Part shown: piece after piece, positions 8,416 through 17,420 of the stretch
Numbering within the stretch: position 1 is the stretch's first letter
How the letters are laid out: the number at the start of each line of letters is the position of its first letter
NCBI RefSeq assembly: GCF_046267875.1
Contig: NZ_CP176502.1
Location: forward strand, 1,612,001 to 1,676,000
Direction of reading: 5' to 3'
Origin: Mannheimia glucosida
GTDB lineage: Bacteria > Pseudomonadota > Gammaproteobacteria > Enterobacterales > Pasteurellaceae
DNA length: 64,000 nucleotides
Notes under the pieces: model-generated
What the model was told of the DNA's origin: nothing
Seen by the model: the letters and a program-made list of their open reading frames with translations, nothing else
Databases searched by the model: none
Program-made: the position numbers and the translations under genes

Positions 8416-8913
8416 TTATTCAACACGAGGATCAGGATTATCTAATACCATCTGAGTTTGGGTTTGACGAAAAATACGCAGTTTTTCTGCAATATCAGGG
8501 TTAAAGGCTGCTAAAATTTGAGCGGCTAATAAGCCTGCATTTGCTGCACCTGCCGGCCCGATTGCCAGTGTGCCGACCGGAATGCCTTTCGGCATTTGCA
8601 CAATCGAATAGAGGCTATCTACACCACTTAACATTGAGCTTTTTACCGGCACACCTAACACCGGCACAATGGTTTTAGCGGCGATCATTCCGGGTAAGTG
8701 AGCCGCACCGCCGGCTCCTGCAATAATCACTTTATAACCGTTAGCTTCTGCCGTTTCGGCAAAAGAAAAGAGTTTGTCGGGTGTGCGGTGTGCGGAGACG
8801 ACTTCAACGTGATAGCTCACGCCGAATTGGTCTAAAATTTGTGTGGCTTCAGACATAGTTGCCCAATCACTCTTAGAACCCATTACGATCGCAATTTCAG
8901 CTTTGTTTGGCAT
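8416..8913 (-). CDS. purE: N5-CAIR mutase
   Basis: A 165-residue class I PurE, converting N5-CAIR made by PurK to CAIR. GSKSDWATM at the N-terminus binds the phosphate, SAHRTPD carries the catalytic His, and GAGGAAHLPGM completes the site. The gene is first of the operon purE-ansA-purK and has a perfect PurR-type operator about 50 bases upstream. Confidence 0.97.
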   Translation of the reverse strand: MPNKAEIAIVMGSKSDWATMSEATQILDQFGVSYHVEVVSAHRTPDKLFSFAETAEANGYKVIIAGAGGAAHLPGMIAAKTIVPVLGVPVKSSMLSGVDSLYSIVQMPKGIPVGTLAIGPAGAANAGLLAAQILAAFNPDIAEKLRIFRQTQTQMVLDNPDPRVE

Positions 8914-8961
8914 TTTAAATCCTTATTGTACTAATGTAAAACAGAGTAATCATAGCATATA

Positions 8962-8977
8962 AAGCAAACGTTTGCGT
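8962..8977. promoter_or_regulatory. PurR operator upstream of purE
   Basis: AAGCAAACGTTTGCGT fits the PurR consensus AnGCAAnCGnTTnCnT throughout and has a perfect palindromic core GCAAACGTTTGC. It lies 49-64 bases upstream of the purE start codon, as expected for purine-repressed genes. Confidence 0.9.
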
Positions 8978-9032
8978 AGTGGTTTGATATAATAAAGCCT
9001 AATTTTAGGGCTGTTATCTGTTGGTTAAAATA

Positions 9033-9041
9033 TGGTATAAT
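9033..9041 (+). promoter_or_regulatory. Extended -10 promoter of sspAB
   Basis: TGGTATAAT is a consensus -10 hexamer with the TGn extension, 43 bases before the sspA start codon. No good -35 is seen at normal spacing, consistent with an extended -10 promoter. Confidence 0.5.
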
Positions 9042-9084
9042 CCACGACCAATTTTATTTTTTAATTTAATCATCGGAGATATAA

Positions 9085-9729
9085 ATGACGAGTAGTATAA
9101 ACAAACGTTCGGTAATGACTCTTTTTTCGGATAAAAACGATATTTACAGCCACCAAGTGCGTATTGTATTGGCAGAAAAAGGGGTGCCTTATGAAATAGA
9201 GAACGTTATGCTAGGCAGTATTTCTGAAGATTTATTAGAATTGAATCCTTACGGTAATATTCCTACATTGGTTGATCGTGAATTAGTGCTGTTTAACCCT
9301 CGTATTATTATGGAATATTTAGATGAGCGTTTCCCTCACCCACCATTAATGCCTGTGTACCCGGTTTCTCGTGGTCAGTGCCGTTTAAATATGTATCGCA
9401 TTGAACAAGATTGGTATTCACAAATTGATATTGTGAATAAAGATCCTGAATCAGCAGAAGGCAAGAAAGCGTTAGCACAGCTTAAAGAAGATGTGTTGGC
9501 ATTAGCCCCAATTTTTGCGGCTAAACCTTATTTTATGAGCGATGATTTCAGCTTGGTTGATTGCTATATTGCACCGTTATTATGGCGTATGCAAATCTTA
9601 GGGGTTAAATTCAGCGGCGCAACGGCAAAACCAATCAATGCGTATATGACCCGTGTATTCCAACGTGATAGTTTTATCCAGTCTGTTGGCGGCGAAGCGC
9701 CAAAACATTTAATGGACGATAAAGACTAA
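9085..9729 (+). CDS. sspA: Stringent starvation protein A
   Basis: A GST-fold protein that binds RNA polymerase and modulates transcription in starvation. The N-terminal block NKRSVMTLFSDKNDIYSHQV is nearly the E. coli SspA sequence, followed by the thioredoxin-like NPYGNIPTLVDRELVLFNPR and the helical C-terminal domain. 214 residues is the usual length. A ribosome site (GGAG) precedes the ATG. Its stop codon overlaps the sspB start (TAATG), the same order as in other gammaproteobacteria. Confidence 0.97.
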   Translation: MTSSINKRSVMTLFSDKNDIYSHQVRIVLAEKGVPYEIENVMLGSISEDLLELNPYGNIPTLVDRELVLFNPRIIMEYLDERFPHPPLMPVYPVSRGQCRLNMYRIEQDWYSQIDIVNKDPESAEGKKALAQLKEDVLALAPIFAAKPYFMSDDFSLVDCYIAPLLWRMQILGVKFSGATAKPINAYMTRVFQRDSFIQSVGGEAPKHLMDDKD

Positions 9730-10136
9730 TGAAACCATTAAGACCTTATCTTTATAATGCCTACTATAACTGGATTATTGATAGCGATAGCACGCCTTAC
9801 TTATTAGTGAATGCGGAATTTCCAGATGTTGATGTGCCGGTAGAGTTTGTCAAAGAAGGGAAGATTATTTTAAATATTTCGCCTCGTTCCATCGGGCAGT
9901 ATATTGTGGCTGATGAATACATTAGCTTTAGCGCTCGTTTTCAGGGAATGTTAAGAGATATTTATATTCCTTTTGGGGCAATGGTGGCGATTTATGCGCA
10001 AGAAACCGGTGATGGTATTATGTTCCAAGAGGAAGCCTATTACAGTGAAGAGGCTTATCAAGCTAGAGTTAGAGCAGAGGAGCAGCCTAAAAAACTCAAG
10101 GCGAAGAAAACATCTACCTTAAAGTTAGTGAAATAA
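9729..10136 (+). CDS. sspB: ClpXP protease specificity-enhancing factor
   Basis: An adaptor that delivers ssrA-tagged proteins to ClpXP. The N-terminal Sm-like domain begins MKPLRPYLYNAYYNWIIDS, typical of SspB. The basic C-terminal tail (KKTSTLKLVK) is the ClpX-binding peptide, separated by a flexible linker. 135 residues, slightly shorter than the E. coli protein through a shorter linker. Translationally coupled to sspA by a one-base overlap. Confidence 0.96.
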   Translation: MKPLRPYLYNAYYNWIIDSDSTPYLLVNAEFPDVDVPVEFVKEGKIILNISPRSIGQYIVADEYISFSARFQGMLRDIYIPFGAMVAIYAQETGDGIMFQEEAYYSEEAYQARVRAEEQPKKLKAKKTSTLKLVK

Positions 10137-10161
10137 GAGATCTATTTCATCAAAACGCATT

Positions 10162-10219
10162 ACAAGCGGTTAAATTTTTCTGATTATTTGCAAATATCAG
10201 TCAAAATTTAACCGCTTGT
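10162..10219. terminator. Inverted uptake-sequence pair, probable sspAB terminator
   Basis: Two uptake words face each other with perfect 17-base arms (10162-10178 and 10203-10219; ACAAGCGGTTAAATTTT and its complement). The hairpin follows sspB by 25 bases. A T-rich stretch follows it but there is no clean T run. Confidence 0.6.
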
Positions 10220-10225
10220 TTGTTT

Positions 10226-10241
10226 TGTGACGGAAATCATC
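10226..10241. promoter_or_regulatory. Weak CRP-like site
   Basis: TGTGACGGAAATCATC has a perfect left half TGTGA and a partial right half (TCATC for TCACA), about 90 bases upstream of the binding-protein gene. A tentative call. Confidence 0.3.
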
Positions 10242-10332
10242 AAATTCCACTTGCACTCTGACTAAAAATTGCTTATCTTTGTTTTGTGTTTGTACTGTTG
10301 TGATAGTACAGTAATAATATTAAGGAGAGAAA

Positions 10333-11292
10333 ATGAAATTCCATAAAACCTTATTAGTGACGTTGTTAAGTTCACTTTCTGTAGCGGCATTAGCTCAAGA
10401 TAAAATTCAAAATGTAGCAATTACGGCGATTGTTGAACACCCAGCATTAGATTCAATTCGTAAAGGTGTGGTTGAAGAATTAGCCCGAGAAGGGTTTGTT
10501 GATGGTAAAAACATTAAGATCGACTATCAGTCTGCACAGGGTAGTACCGCCACTGCAGCACAAATTGCGCGTAAATTTGTTGGGGATAAAGCAGATATTA
10601 TTATCCCGATTACGACACCTTCGGCACAACCTGTCGTTGCTGCAACACGTTCTATTCCAATTGTGTTTTCAGGCGTAACTGATCCGGTTGCTGCAAAATT
10701 GGTAAAATCTTGGGAGCCAAGTGGCACTAACGTGACTGGGATTTCAGACCACAAATCGATCGCTCCACAAGTGAAATTAATTCAAACATTAGTACCTGAT
10801 TTGAAAGCAGTTGGCTATGTTTATAGTGCAGGGGAAGTTAATTCTGCGATTGTGTTAGACGAATTAAAACAAGAGGCTCAAAAACAGGGCTTTACTATAG
10901 TGCCGGTTGCTGTTCAACGCAGTGCCGATATTGGCACTGCTGCTCGCAGCCTAAACGGAAAAGTGCAGGCTATTTATATTTCTGAAGATAATGCAGTTGT
11001 TTCGGCTTATGAGGCCTTACATAAAGCGGCTTTGGAAGCAAAAATTCCGGTGATTGCTGCTGACCGTGATACAGTACAACGTGGTGCAGTGGCAGCTTAT
11101 GCGGTTAATCAATATGATATTGGTGTGGCAACCGGTAAAGTTGCTGCTCGTGTATTAAAAGGGGAAAAAGCAGGGACAATTCCAACCCAAGAAGTCAGCA
11201 AATTAGAGCTTTCAATTAATACTAAAACGGCAAAAGAATTGGGCATTACTATACCAGAGGTATTAATCAAAGAAGCTAAACAAACTTTTTAG
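10333..11292 (+). CDS. Orphan ABC-transporter substrate-binding protein (TrpX-like)
   Basis: 319 residues with a Sec signal peptide (about residues 1-21, cleavage after ALA). The body matches the PF04392 family of periplasmic binding proteins, some of which bind tryptophan or tyrosine (HPALDSIRKGVVEELAREGF, PITTPSAQPVVAATRSIPIV, VFSGVTDPVAAKLV). In that family the gene is usually followed by a permease and an ATPase gene; here it is followed by a small unrelated membrane protein, so its transporter partner must be encoded elsewhere or is lost. The ligand cannot be read from the sequence. A well-placed ribosome site (AAGGAGAG) precedes the ATG. Confidence 0.85.
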   Translation: MKFHKTLLVTLLSSLSVAALAQDKIQNVAITAIVEHPALDSIRKGVVEELAREGFVDGKNIKIDYQSAQGSTATAAQIARKFVGDKADIIIPITTPSAQPVVAATRSIPIVFSGVTDPVAAKLVKSWEPSGTNVTGISDHKSIAPQVKLIQTLVPDLKAVGYVYSAGEVNSAIVLDELKQEAQKQGFTIVPVAVQRSADIGTAARSLNGKVQAIYISEDNAVVSAYEALHKAALEAKIPVIAADRDTVQRGAVAAYAVNQYDIGVATGKVAARVLKGEKAGTIPTQEVSKLELSINTKTAKELGITIPEVLIKEAKQTF

Positions 11293-11371
11293 TGTAAAAA
11301 ATAAAAATTTGTTTTATTTGTCATAATCTTGTAGAGTAAAAATTCATTTCAACTCAGCTAAGGAGAATATT

Positions 11372-11632
11372 ATGGGATGGATTGCTGCAATTATTGTTGG
11401 CGCTATAATTGGTTGGATAGCTTCGGCTGTAATGAAAAGTGAAGGCGGACTTTGCAAAAATATTATTATTGGTATTGTTGGTTCATCACTTGGACGCTGG
11501 ATATTTGGTGATGTATTAGGTATTGGTTCCGCTTATAGTGCTGGAGACTTTAATATAGTCAGTATCTTTTTTGGTGTATTAGGTGCAGCTCTTTTGATTT
11601 TCATTTTGAGAAAATTAAGCATAATTAACTAA
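11372..11632 (+). CDS. GlsB/YeaQ/YmgE family stress-response membrane protein
   Basis: An 86-residue protein made of three glycine-rich hydrophobic helices, starting MGWIAAIIVGAIIGWIAS and continuing with a G-rich second helix. This is the transglycosylase-associated / YeaQ family, small inner-membrane proteins linked to general and acid stress with no defined biochemical role. The usual GG motif is partly changed to SSLGRWIFG. It has its own ribosome site (AAGGAG) and a strong terminator behind it. Confidence 0.85.
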   Translation: MGWIAAIIVGAIIGWIASAVMKSEGGLCKNIIIGIVGSSLGRWIFGDVLGIGSAYSAGDFNIVSIFFGVLGAALLIFILRKLSIIN

Positions 11633-11649
11633 TTTCGTATTTCAGAAAG

Positions 11650-11680
11650 GAAGCAGTTGTTTTATAACTGCTTCTTTTTT
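11650..11680. terminator. Terminator between the YeaQ-like gene and the LysR gene
   Basis: Stem GAAGCAGTT/AACTGCTTC (9 pairs), 7-base loop, then six T on the + strand. It sits between converging genes. Confidence 0.9.
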
Positions 11681-11681
11681 G

Positions 11682-12572
11682 TTAAATATACTCTTTTTGC
11701 TCTTGCATCAGTTGTGAGAAAAAATCAATTAGGATTCGCACTTTAGGAGAGAGATAACGACGGTTTGGATAGAGTAAGCTGATTTGTAAAGGTTCCTGTG
11801 TCAAAAAAGGCATAATAGGAATCAACTCTCCGTTTTTTAGCTCGTGTTTTATTAAAAACTTTGGAATGTTAATGATGCCCAAACCAGCTTTTGCCATCTG
11901 TACTAACGCATAACCATTGTTACTGTAAATTTTACCTTGTGGTTTAATTTGCATTTTTTGTCCTTGTTGAGAAAATTGCCATTGAGGATGGTATTCATAG
12001 AGTAGGCAGTCTTGTTCCACTAATGCTTCTAAGCTTTTAGGTTCGCCAAATCGAGCTAAATAATCTGGAGAAGCAACTAAAACCAAATGGGAATCTGCAA
12101 TTTTTTTCGCCACAATGGAACTATCTGCAAGGCTACCAATACGCAGCACCAAATCAAAGCCTTCTGCAATCACATCTACCCGACGGTCGCTAAATTCAAT
12201 ATGAAGGGCTAAATTAGGGTAATCTTCCATAAATTTCCCAAGGTAAGGGGCAATAAAGCGAGAGCCAAAATCCATTGGTACAGACATTGTTATTTTCCCT
12301 TGTAGTGTTGAGTTAATATTACTTACGCTGGCATCAGCCTCTTTTAGTTCATTTAAAATAGGCAAGCATTGCTGATAGTAGAGCAACCCTGCCTCAGTTG
12401 GCGTAATTTTTCGAGTGGTTCGTTGTAGTAAACGCACATTGAGATGTTCTTCTAACTGAGCCACTAATTTACTTGCCATTGGTAACGAAATTTGAGCTTG
12501 TTGTGCTGCTTGAGTGAAACTTTGGGTTTCAATTACTTTACAAAATAAACTGATTGCGTTTAGTTTATCCAT
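11682..12572 (-). CDS. LysR-family transcriptional regulator
   Basis: 296 residues. The N-terminal winged helix-turn-helix covers about residues 3-60 (FTQAAQQAQISLPMASKLVA) and is followed by the typical ligand-binding domain with two Rossmann-like halves (VPMDFGSRFIAPYLGKF...). It looks most like the CrgA/YhjC subgroup. The divergent neighbour is topA and the convergent neighbour a membrane protein; neither is an obvious target, so the regulon and ligand are unknown. Confidence 0.9.
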   Translation of the reverse strand: MDKLNAISLFCKVIETQSFTQAAQQAQISLPMASKLVAQLEEHLNVRLLQRTTRKITPTEAGLLYYQQCLPILNELKEADASVSNINSTLQGKITMSVPMDFGSRFIAPYLGKFMEDYPNLALHIEFSDRRVDVIAEGFDLVLRIGSLADSSIVAKKIADSHLVLVASPDYLARFGEPKSLEALVEQDCLLYEYHPQWQFSQQGQKMQIKPQGKIYSNNGYALVQMAKAGLGIINIPKFLIKHELKNGELIPIMPFLTQEPLQISLLYPNRRYLSPKVRILIDFFSQLMQEQKEYI

Positions 12573-12701
12573 TTTCTCTCTTCTTTATATTGTAATTTGT
12601 GTTAAGGCTTGCTATCGTAAAAATAGTGTCTAAAAAAATCAACTTAAAAAGAAATAATTTCAAACAATTTAAAATAATTATTAAAAATTAGGTAATAAAT
12701 C

Positions 12702-15308
12702 ATGGGAAAATCACTAGTTATTGTGGAGTCTCCGGCTAAGGCAAAAAAAATTAACCAATATCTTGGTAGTAATTATGTGGTGAAATCGAGTGTGGGGCAT
12801 ATTCGAGATTTGCCGAAAAGCGGTAGTGATGAAAAAACGGAAAAAGCAAAGCCAATTTCAACTAAAGGAATGAGTGCTGAGCAAAAAGCGAAAATTAAGG
12901 CAGAAAAAGAACGTGTTGCGCTAGTTAAGCGTATGGGAATCGACCCATATAACGGCTGGAAAGCAAATTATCAGATTATGCCAGATAAAGAGAAAGTGGT
13001 TTCTGAGCTAAAATCGTTGGCAAAAAAAGCGGATCATATCTATCTGGCAACCGACTTGGATAGAGAGGGAGAAGCGATTGCGTGGCATTTGCGTGAAATC
13101 ATCGGTGGTGATGACAGTCGTTTTAGCCGAGTGGTATTTAATGAAATCACCAAAGATGCGATCAAAAAAGCCTTTGATGATCCGCAGCCGCTCAATATTG
13201 ATCGTGTAAATTCCCAGCAAACCCGCCGCTTTTTAGACCGTGTAGTGGGCTTTATGGTGTCGCCATTATTATGGAAAAAAGTAGCTCGTGGTTTATCGGC
13301 AGGGCGTGTGCAATCGGTTGCCGTAAAATTACTGGTTGAGCGTGAGCGTGAAATCAAGGCGTTCCAAAGCGAGGAGTTTTGGACTATTCTTGCCAATACG
13401 CAAATTAATCGTAAAAAACTACCGCTTGAATTAACCACTTATAAAGGTAAAAAATTCTCGGCAAGCAATGAGGCTGAAGCAAATGTTGCAGTACGTGCTT
13501 TGGAGCAGAGCGATTTTATTGTTTCTAATATTGAAGCCAAAGAAACCAGCTCTCGTGCTTCAGCACCTTTTATTACTTCATCGTTACAACGTGCCGCCAG
13601 CACCCGTTTAGGCTTTGGAGTGAAAAAGACGATGATGTTAGCTCAACGGTTGTATGAAGCGGGTTACATCACCTATATGCGTACCGATTCAACCAACCTT
13701 AGCCGTGAGGCATTGGCAATGGCTCGAGGCTATATTCAAGAGAACTTCGGGGCAAATTATTTGCCGGAAAAAGCAAATGTGTATCGCAGTAAAGATAATG
13801 CCCAAGAAGCTCACGAAGCTATTCGTCCGTCGGATGTGAATGTCAAAATGGCAGACTTAAAAGCAATGGATAAAGATGCCGAGCGTTTATACGATTTGAT
13901 TTGGCGTCGTTTCTTGGCGTGTCAAATGTTGCCTGCTCGTTATGATTCTACCGCAGTAACAGTGTTTGCCGGAGACTATGAGCTAAAAGCAAACGGGCGT
14001 GTGATGCGTTTTGACGGCTGGACGAAAGTGCTACCGGTGCAAGGCAAAAATCCGGAAGATCAGGAGTTACCGGCGGTTGAACTGCATCAAAAATTGATGC
14101 TTGATGAAGTTTTGCCAAGTCAGCATTTTACTAAACCGCCTGCACGTTTTAATGAGGCGTCTTTGGTTGCTGAGTTAGAAGAGCGAAAAATTGGTCGCCC
14201 TTCAACCTATGCTTCAATTATTTCGACGATTCAAGAGCGTGGCTATGTGCGTACCGAAAACAAACGTTTTTATGTGGAAAAAATTGGTGAGGTAGTAACA
14301 GATCGTCTCAACGAATCGTTCAAAGATTTGATGAATTATGATTTCACCGCCAATATGGAAGAGGTGCTCGACCAAATTGCAGAAGGCAATAAAAATTGGA
14401 AAGAAGAGTTGAATACCTTCTTCAAACATTTCTCTGAAGAGCTGAGCCAAGCTGAATTAGATGAGCTGGAAGGCGGGATGAAACCAAACAGCCTTGTGCC
14501 AACCGATATTGATTGCCCGACTTGTGGGCGAAAGATGGCAATTCGTACTGCCTCCACTGGAGTATTTTTAGGTTGTACCGGTTATGCTTTACCACCAAAA
14601 GAGCGTTGCAAAACCACAATGAATTTAATTCCAGAGGCGGAATTTTTCAATGTATTGGATTCAGATTCTGAAACCAAAGCTCTAATGGCTCGTAAGCGTT
14701 GCCCGAAATGCGATTCGGCAATGGATAGCTATGTGATTGATGCCGAACGTAAATTACACGTTTGCGGTAATAATCCAAATTGTGATGGACATATTATTGA
14801 ACAAGGCTCATTCAAAATTAAAGGCTATGACGGGCCGGTGGTGGAATGCGATAAATGTGGTTCAGATATGCACTTAAAACTTGGGCGTTTTGGTAAATAT
14901 ATGGGCTGTACAAATTGCGATAACACCCGTAAAATTCTGAAAAATGGGGAAGTTGCTCCGCCAAAAGAAGATCCTATTGCTTTCCCGGAATTAAAATGTG
15001 AAAAAGCTGATGCCTATTTTGTATTAAGAGACGGAGCAAGCGGTGTCTTTATGTCGGCTCATAACTTCCCGAAAGTGCGTGAAAGCCGTGCGCCCAAAGT
15101 AGCAGAACTGGCACAATATCGTGAACGTTTACCGGAGAAATTGCAGTATCTTGCCGATGCTCCGCAGCAAGATCCGGAAGGAAATGAGGCTATTATCCGT
15201 TTTAGTCGTAAAGAGAAACGTCAATATGTGACTTCTGAGAAAAACGGCAAAGCCACCAAATGGATTGTTGATTATCTAGATGGTAAATGGGTTGAGCGTA
15301 AGAAATAA
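12702..15308 (+). CDS. topA: DNA topoisomerase I
   Basis: A type IA topoisomerase that relaxes negative supercoils. The N-terminal Toprim domain starts KSLVIVESPAKAKKINQYLG and holds the DLDREGEA metal motif; the catalytic Tyr is in GYITYMRTDS. At the C-terminus three four-cysteine zinc ribbons can be seen (CPTCGRKM..., CPKCDSAM..., CDKCGSDM...) followed by a basic tail. 868 residues matches E. coli TopA (865). It stands alone and is followed by an uptake-word hairpin. Confidence 0.98.
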   Translation: MGKSLVIVESPAKAKKINQYLGSNYVVKSSVGHIRDLPKSGSDEKTEKAKPISTKGMSAEQKAKIKAEKERVALVKRMGIDPYNGWKANYQIMPDKEKVVSELKSLAKKADHIYLATDLDREGEAIAWHLREIIGGDDSRFSRVVFNEITKDAIKKAFDDPQPLNIDRVNSQQTRRFLDRVVGFMVSPLLWKKVARGLSAGRVQSVAVKLLVEREREIKAFQSEEFWTILANTQINRKKLPLELTTYKGKKFSASNEAEANVAVRALEQSDFIVSNIEAKETSSRASAPFITSSLQRAASTRLGFGVKKTMMLAQRLYEAGYITYMRTDSTNLSREALAMARGYIQENFGANYLPEKANVYRSKDNAQEAHEAIRPSDVNVKMADLKAMDKDAERLYDLIWRRFLACQMLPARYDSTAVTVFAGDYELKANGRVMRFDGWTKVLPVQGKNPEDQELPAVELHQKLMLDEVLPSQHFTKPPARFNEASLVAELEERKIGRPSTYASIISTIQERGYVRTENKRFYVEKIGEVVTDRLNESFKDLMNYDFTANMEEVLDQIAEGNKNWKEELNTFFKHFSEELSQAELDELEGGMKPNSLVPTDIDCPTCGRKMAIRTASTGVFLGCTGYALPPKERCKTTMNLIPEAEFFNVLDSDSETKALMARKRCPKCDSAMDSYVIDAERKLHVCGNNPNCDGHIIEQGSFKIKGYDGPVVECDKCGSDMHLKLGRFGKYMGCTNCDNTRKILKNGEVAPPKEDPIAFPELKCEKADAYFVLRDGASGVFMSAHNFPKVRESRAPKVAELAQYRERLPEKLQYLADAPQQDPEGNEAIIRFSRKEKRQYVTSEKNGKATKWIVDYLDGKWVERKK

Positions 15309-15319
15309 AGCTTAAAAGA

Positions 15320-15354
15320 CAAGCGGTAAAATTTTCTAAAAATTTTACCGCTTG
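15320..15354. terminator. Uptake-sequence hairpin behind topA
   Basis: A perfect 15-base stem (CAAGCGGTAAAATTT and complement) with a 5-base loop overlaps the region between the converging topA and yvcK ends. Confidence 0.75.
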
Positions 15355-15357
15355 CTT

Positions 15358-16296
15358 TTATATGTTCTGAGCGAGTAGTTCATCAATTGCTTTACTTAAT
15401 TTATTGCGATCGTGTCGGTAATAAACGTCATTCGCAGATAAGTTTTTTCGCAAGATTTGAATATGTTCGGGAAGTTCAGAACCTTCATCATCAGTCGTAA
15501 TTACCGCATTAATTCTAGCCTGTCCGATACAGTTCTCCATCCATTCAATTCGCTGATTAAGTGATAGTTGCCCAGCTGGACCATGTTCTTGTCCGATATT
15601 ATCAATAAAAATGACTTTAGCTTGGCTTTTGGTAATCGCTTGTGCCAGTTCGGAAACTAATAAATTCGGCATAATACTGGTAAAAAAGCTACCTGGGCCT
15701 AGCAGTATTAACTCAGCACTTTGAATAGCTGAAATGGCTTCCGGTGTAGCAACAACTATAGTATCTAACGCTAAATGTTGTGGTGTTTCTGCTAAAGAGT
15801 CAATTTGCACTTCACCAAATACTGATTCGCCTGAATGCAACTGTGCAATTAAATGCACCGGTGTTTCAGACATTGGGATAAGTTGCGATCTTACGTGCAA
15901 TAATTCTCGCACTAAATTAATCCCTTCTAGCGGTCGGATTTGCATATTTTCAAGGGCGGTGAGAATTAAATTGCCTAGATTATGTCCAGCGAGTTCGCCT
16001 GTGCCAGCAAAACGATACTCAAACAACCGAGAAGCTATCGTTGGTTTAACGATAATTTGATTTAAACAGTTGCGTAAATCTCCCCAAGCAATCACCCCTT
16101 GTTGTGAACGTATTCTACCGGTTGAGCCTCCATTATCGGTAGTGGCAACAATGCCGGTAAGCCGTTCCTTTAAAAAAGAGAGTGCGGAGAGCAATCGACC
16201 TAAGCCGTGGCCCCCACCTAGTGCAACAACTGCATTGAGTTGGTTTAAATAGTGATGTCGGGTAGGTTTAAAAGGAAGAATATCTGTATTTTCCAT
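15358..16296 (-). CDS. YvcK/YbhK family protein (gluconeogenesis factor)
   Basis: A 312-residue CofD-like Rossmann protein. The N-terminal VVALGGGHGLGRLLSALS is the glycine-rich nucleotide-sugar loop, followed by TDNGGSTGRIR and DLRNCLNQ, hallmarks of YvcK/YbhK. B. subtilis YvcK binds UDP-N-acetylglucosamine and is needed for growth and cell shape on gluconeogenic carbon; the role in Gram-negatives is little defined. Last gene of a three-gene leftward run (methyltransferase, perM-like, this), 18 bases behind the previous gene. Confidence 0.88.
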   Translation of the reverse strand: MENTDILPFKPTRHHYLNQLNAVVALGGGHGLGRLLSALSFLKERLTGIVATTDNGGSTGRIRSQQGVIAWGDLRNCLNQIIVKPTIASRLFEYRFAGTGELAGHNLGNLILTALENMQIRPLEGINLVRELLHVRSQLIPMSETPVHLIAQLHSGESVFGEVQIDSLAETPQHLALDTIVVATPEAISAIQSAELILLGPGSFFTSIMPNLLVSELAQAITKSQAKVIFIDNIGQEHGPAGQLSLNQRIEWMENCIGQARINAVITTDDEGSELPEHIQILRKNLSANDVYYRHDRNKLSKAIDELLAQNI

Positions 16297-16314
16297 CTCT
16301 ATGGGTAATTTCGT

Positions 16315-17391
16315 TTATTTTTCTAAAATAATGGCATCTGACTGGGCTGAAGGTAATGCTTGTAATACAGCTTTAACCAAAGTCGCTAAAGGAATCGCAA
16401 AAAACACTCCCCAAAAGCCCCATAAACCACCAAAGATGAGTACGGCAATAATAATTGTCAGAGGGTGTAGATTTACTGCTTCAGAAAATAAAAAGGGTAC
16501 GAGTAAATTTCCGTCTAGCAACTGACTAATAATAAATGCGAGCATTAAATAGTAGAAATCCGGCGATAACCCGAACTGGAATAGAGCAATTAACATTACC
16601 GGAATGCTGACTAAAACCGCACCGATGTAGGGAACTAACACTGAAATCCCTACCGCTACAGAAAGTAGTAACGGATAGCGTAAATCAAAAAAGAGGAAAA
16701 TAATATAAGTGACAACCCCAACAATTAGAATTTCTAAAAATTTACCTCGAATATAGTTGGCAATTTGTTGTTGCATTTCAAACCATACTCGTGTTGCAAG
16801 TCGACGGTTTTGCGGTAATACTTTACTAAAAGAACGCATTAAAACGATTTTATCTTTCAGTAAGAAAAAGACCATGAGTGGGACTAAGAAGGTGTAAATG
16901 CCTAAGCCAACTAAGCTGATGATAGAGTTGATCGAGAGTGTTAGAAGTGATTCTCCCATACGTAAAATATTACTTTTAGCGGTATTCACAATGGAATCTA
17001 GGGTCGCATAATCTACTAATTCAGGGTAATGCTCCGGTAGGGCTTGTAACCAAGCATTGAGCAGATTAAACATCGAAGGTAAATCTTGAATAAAGGTAAC
17101 TGCTTGATTCCAAAGGCTTGGTAATAGCACTACGCCTAAAAAAGACAATAAAGCGATGAAACCTCCTAACACTAGAATGACACTCAAAGTACGAGGTAAT
17201 TTGAGTTTGCTCGACAAAAAACGGATTGGCCATTCCAATAAATAGGCAAACACAAGTGCAACCAGAAGGGGCATAAGCAGATCGCTAAAAAAATAGATAA
17301 TGCCGAAACCGATCAATAGAATACTAAACAGCACAACTATTTGGGGGTCGGTAAATTTTTTTCGATACCAATCTTGCAACATTTGAAACAT
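16315..17391 (-). CDS. perM: AI-2E/PerM family transporter
   Basis: A 358-residue polytopic membrane protein with an N-terminal pair of helices (residues 18-55), a soluble middle region (about 90-150) and a C-terminal bundle including the family pattern VGVVTYIIFLFFDLRYPLLL and PYIGAVLVSIPVMLIALFQF. Members include TqsA (AI-2 exporter), YhhT and PerM; the substrate cannot be told from sequence. Middle gene of a probable operon with a methyltransferase upstream and yvcK downstream. Confidence 0.87.
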   Translation of the reverse strand: MFQMLQDWYRKKFTDPQIVVLFSILLIGFGIIYFFSDLLMPLLVALVFAYLLEWPIRFLSSKLKLPRTLSVILVLGGFIALLSFLGVVLLPSLWNQAVTFIQDLPSMFNLLNAWLQALPEHYPELVDYATLDSIVNTAKSNILRMGESLLTLSINSIISLVGLGIYTFLVPLMVFFLLKDKIVLMRSFSKVLPQNRRLATRVWFEMQQQIANYIRGKFLEILIVGVVTYIIFLFFDLRYPLLLSVAVGISVLVPYIGAVLVSIPVMLIALFQFGLSPDFYYLMLAFIISQLLDGNLLVPFLFSEAVNLHPLTIIIAVLIFGGLWGFWGVFFAIPLATLVKAVLQALPSAQSDAIILEK

Positions 17392-17420
17392 ATGGCGTGC
17401 CTTAGATTATGCGATGAAAA

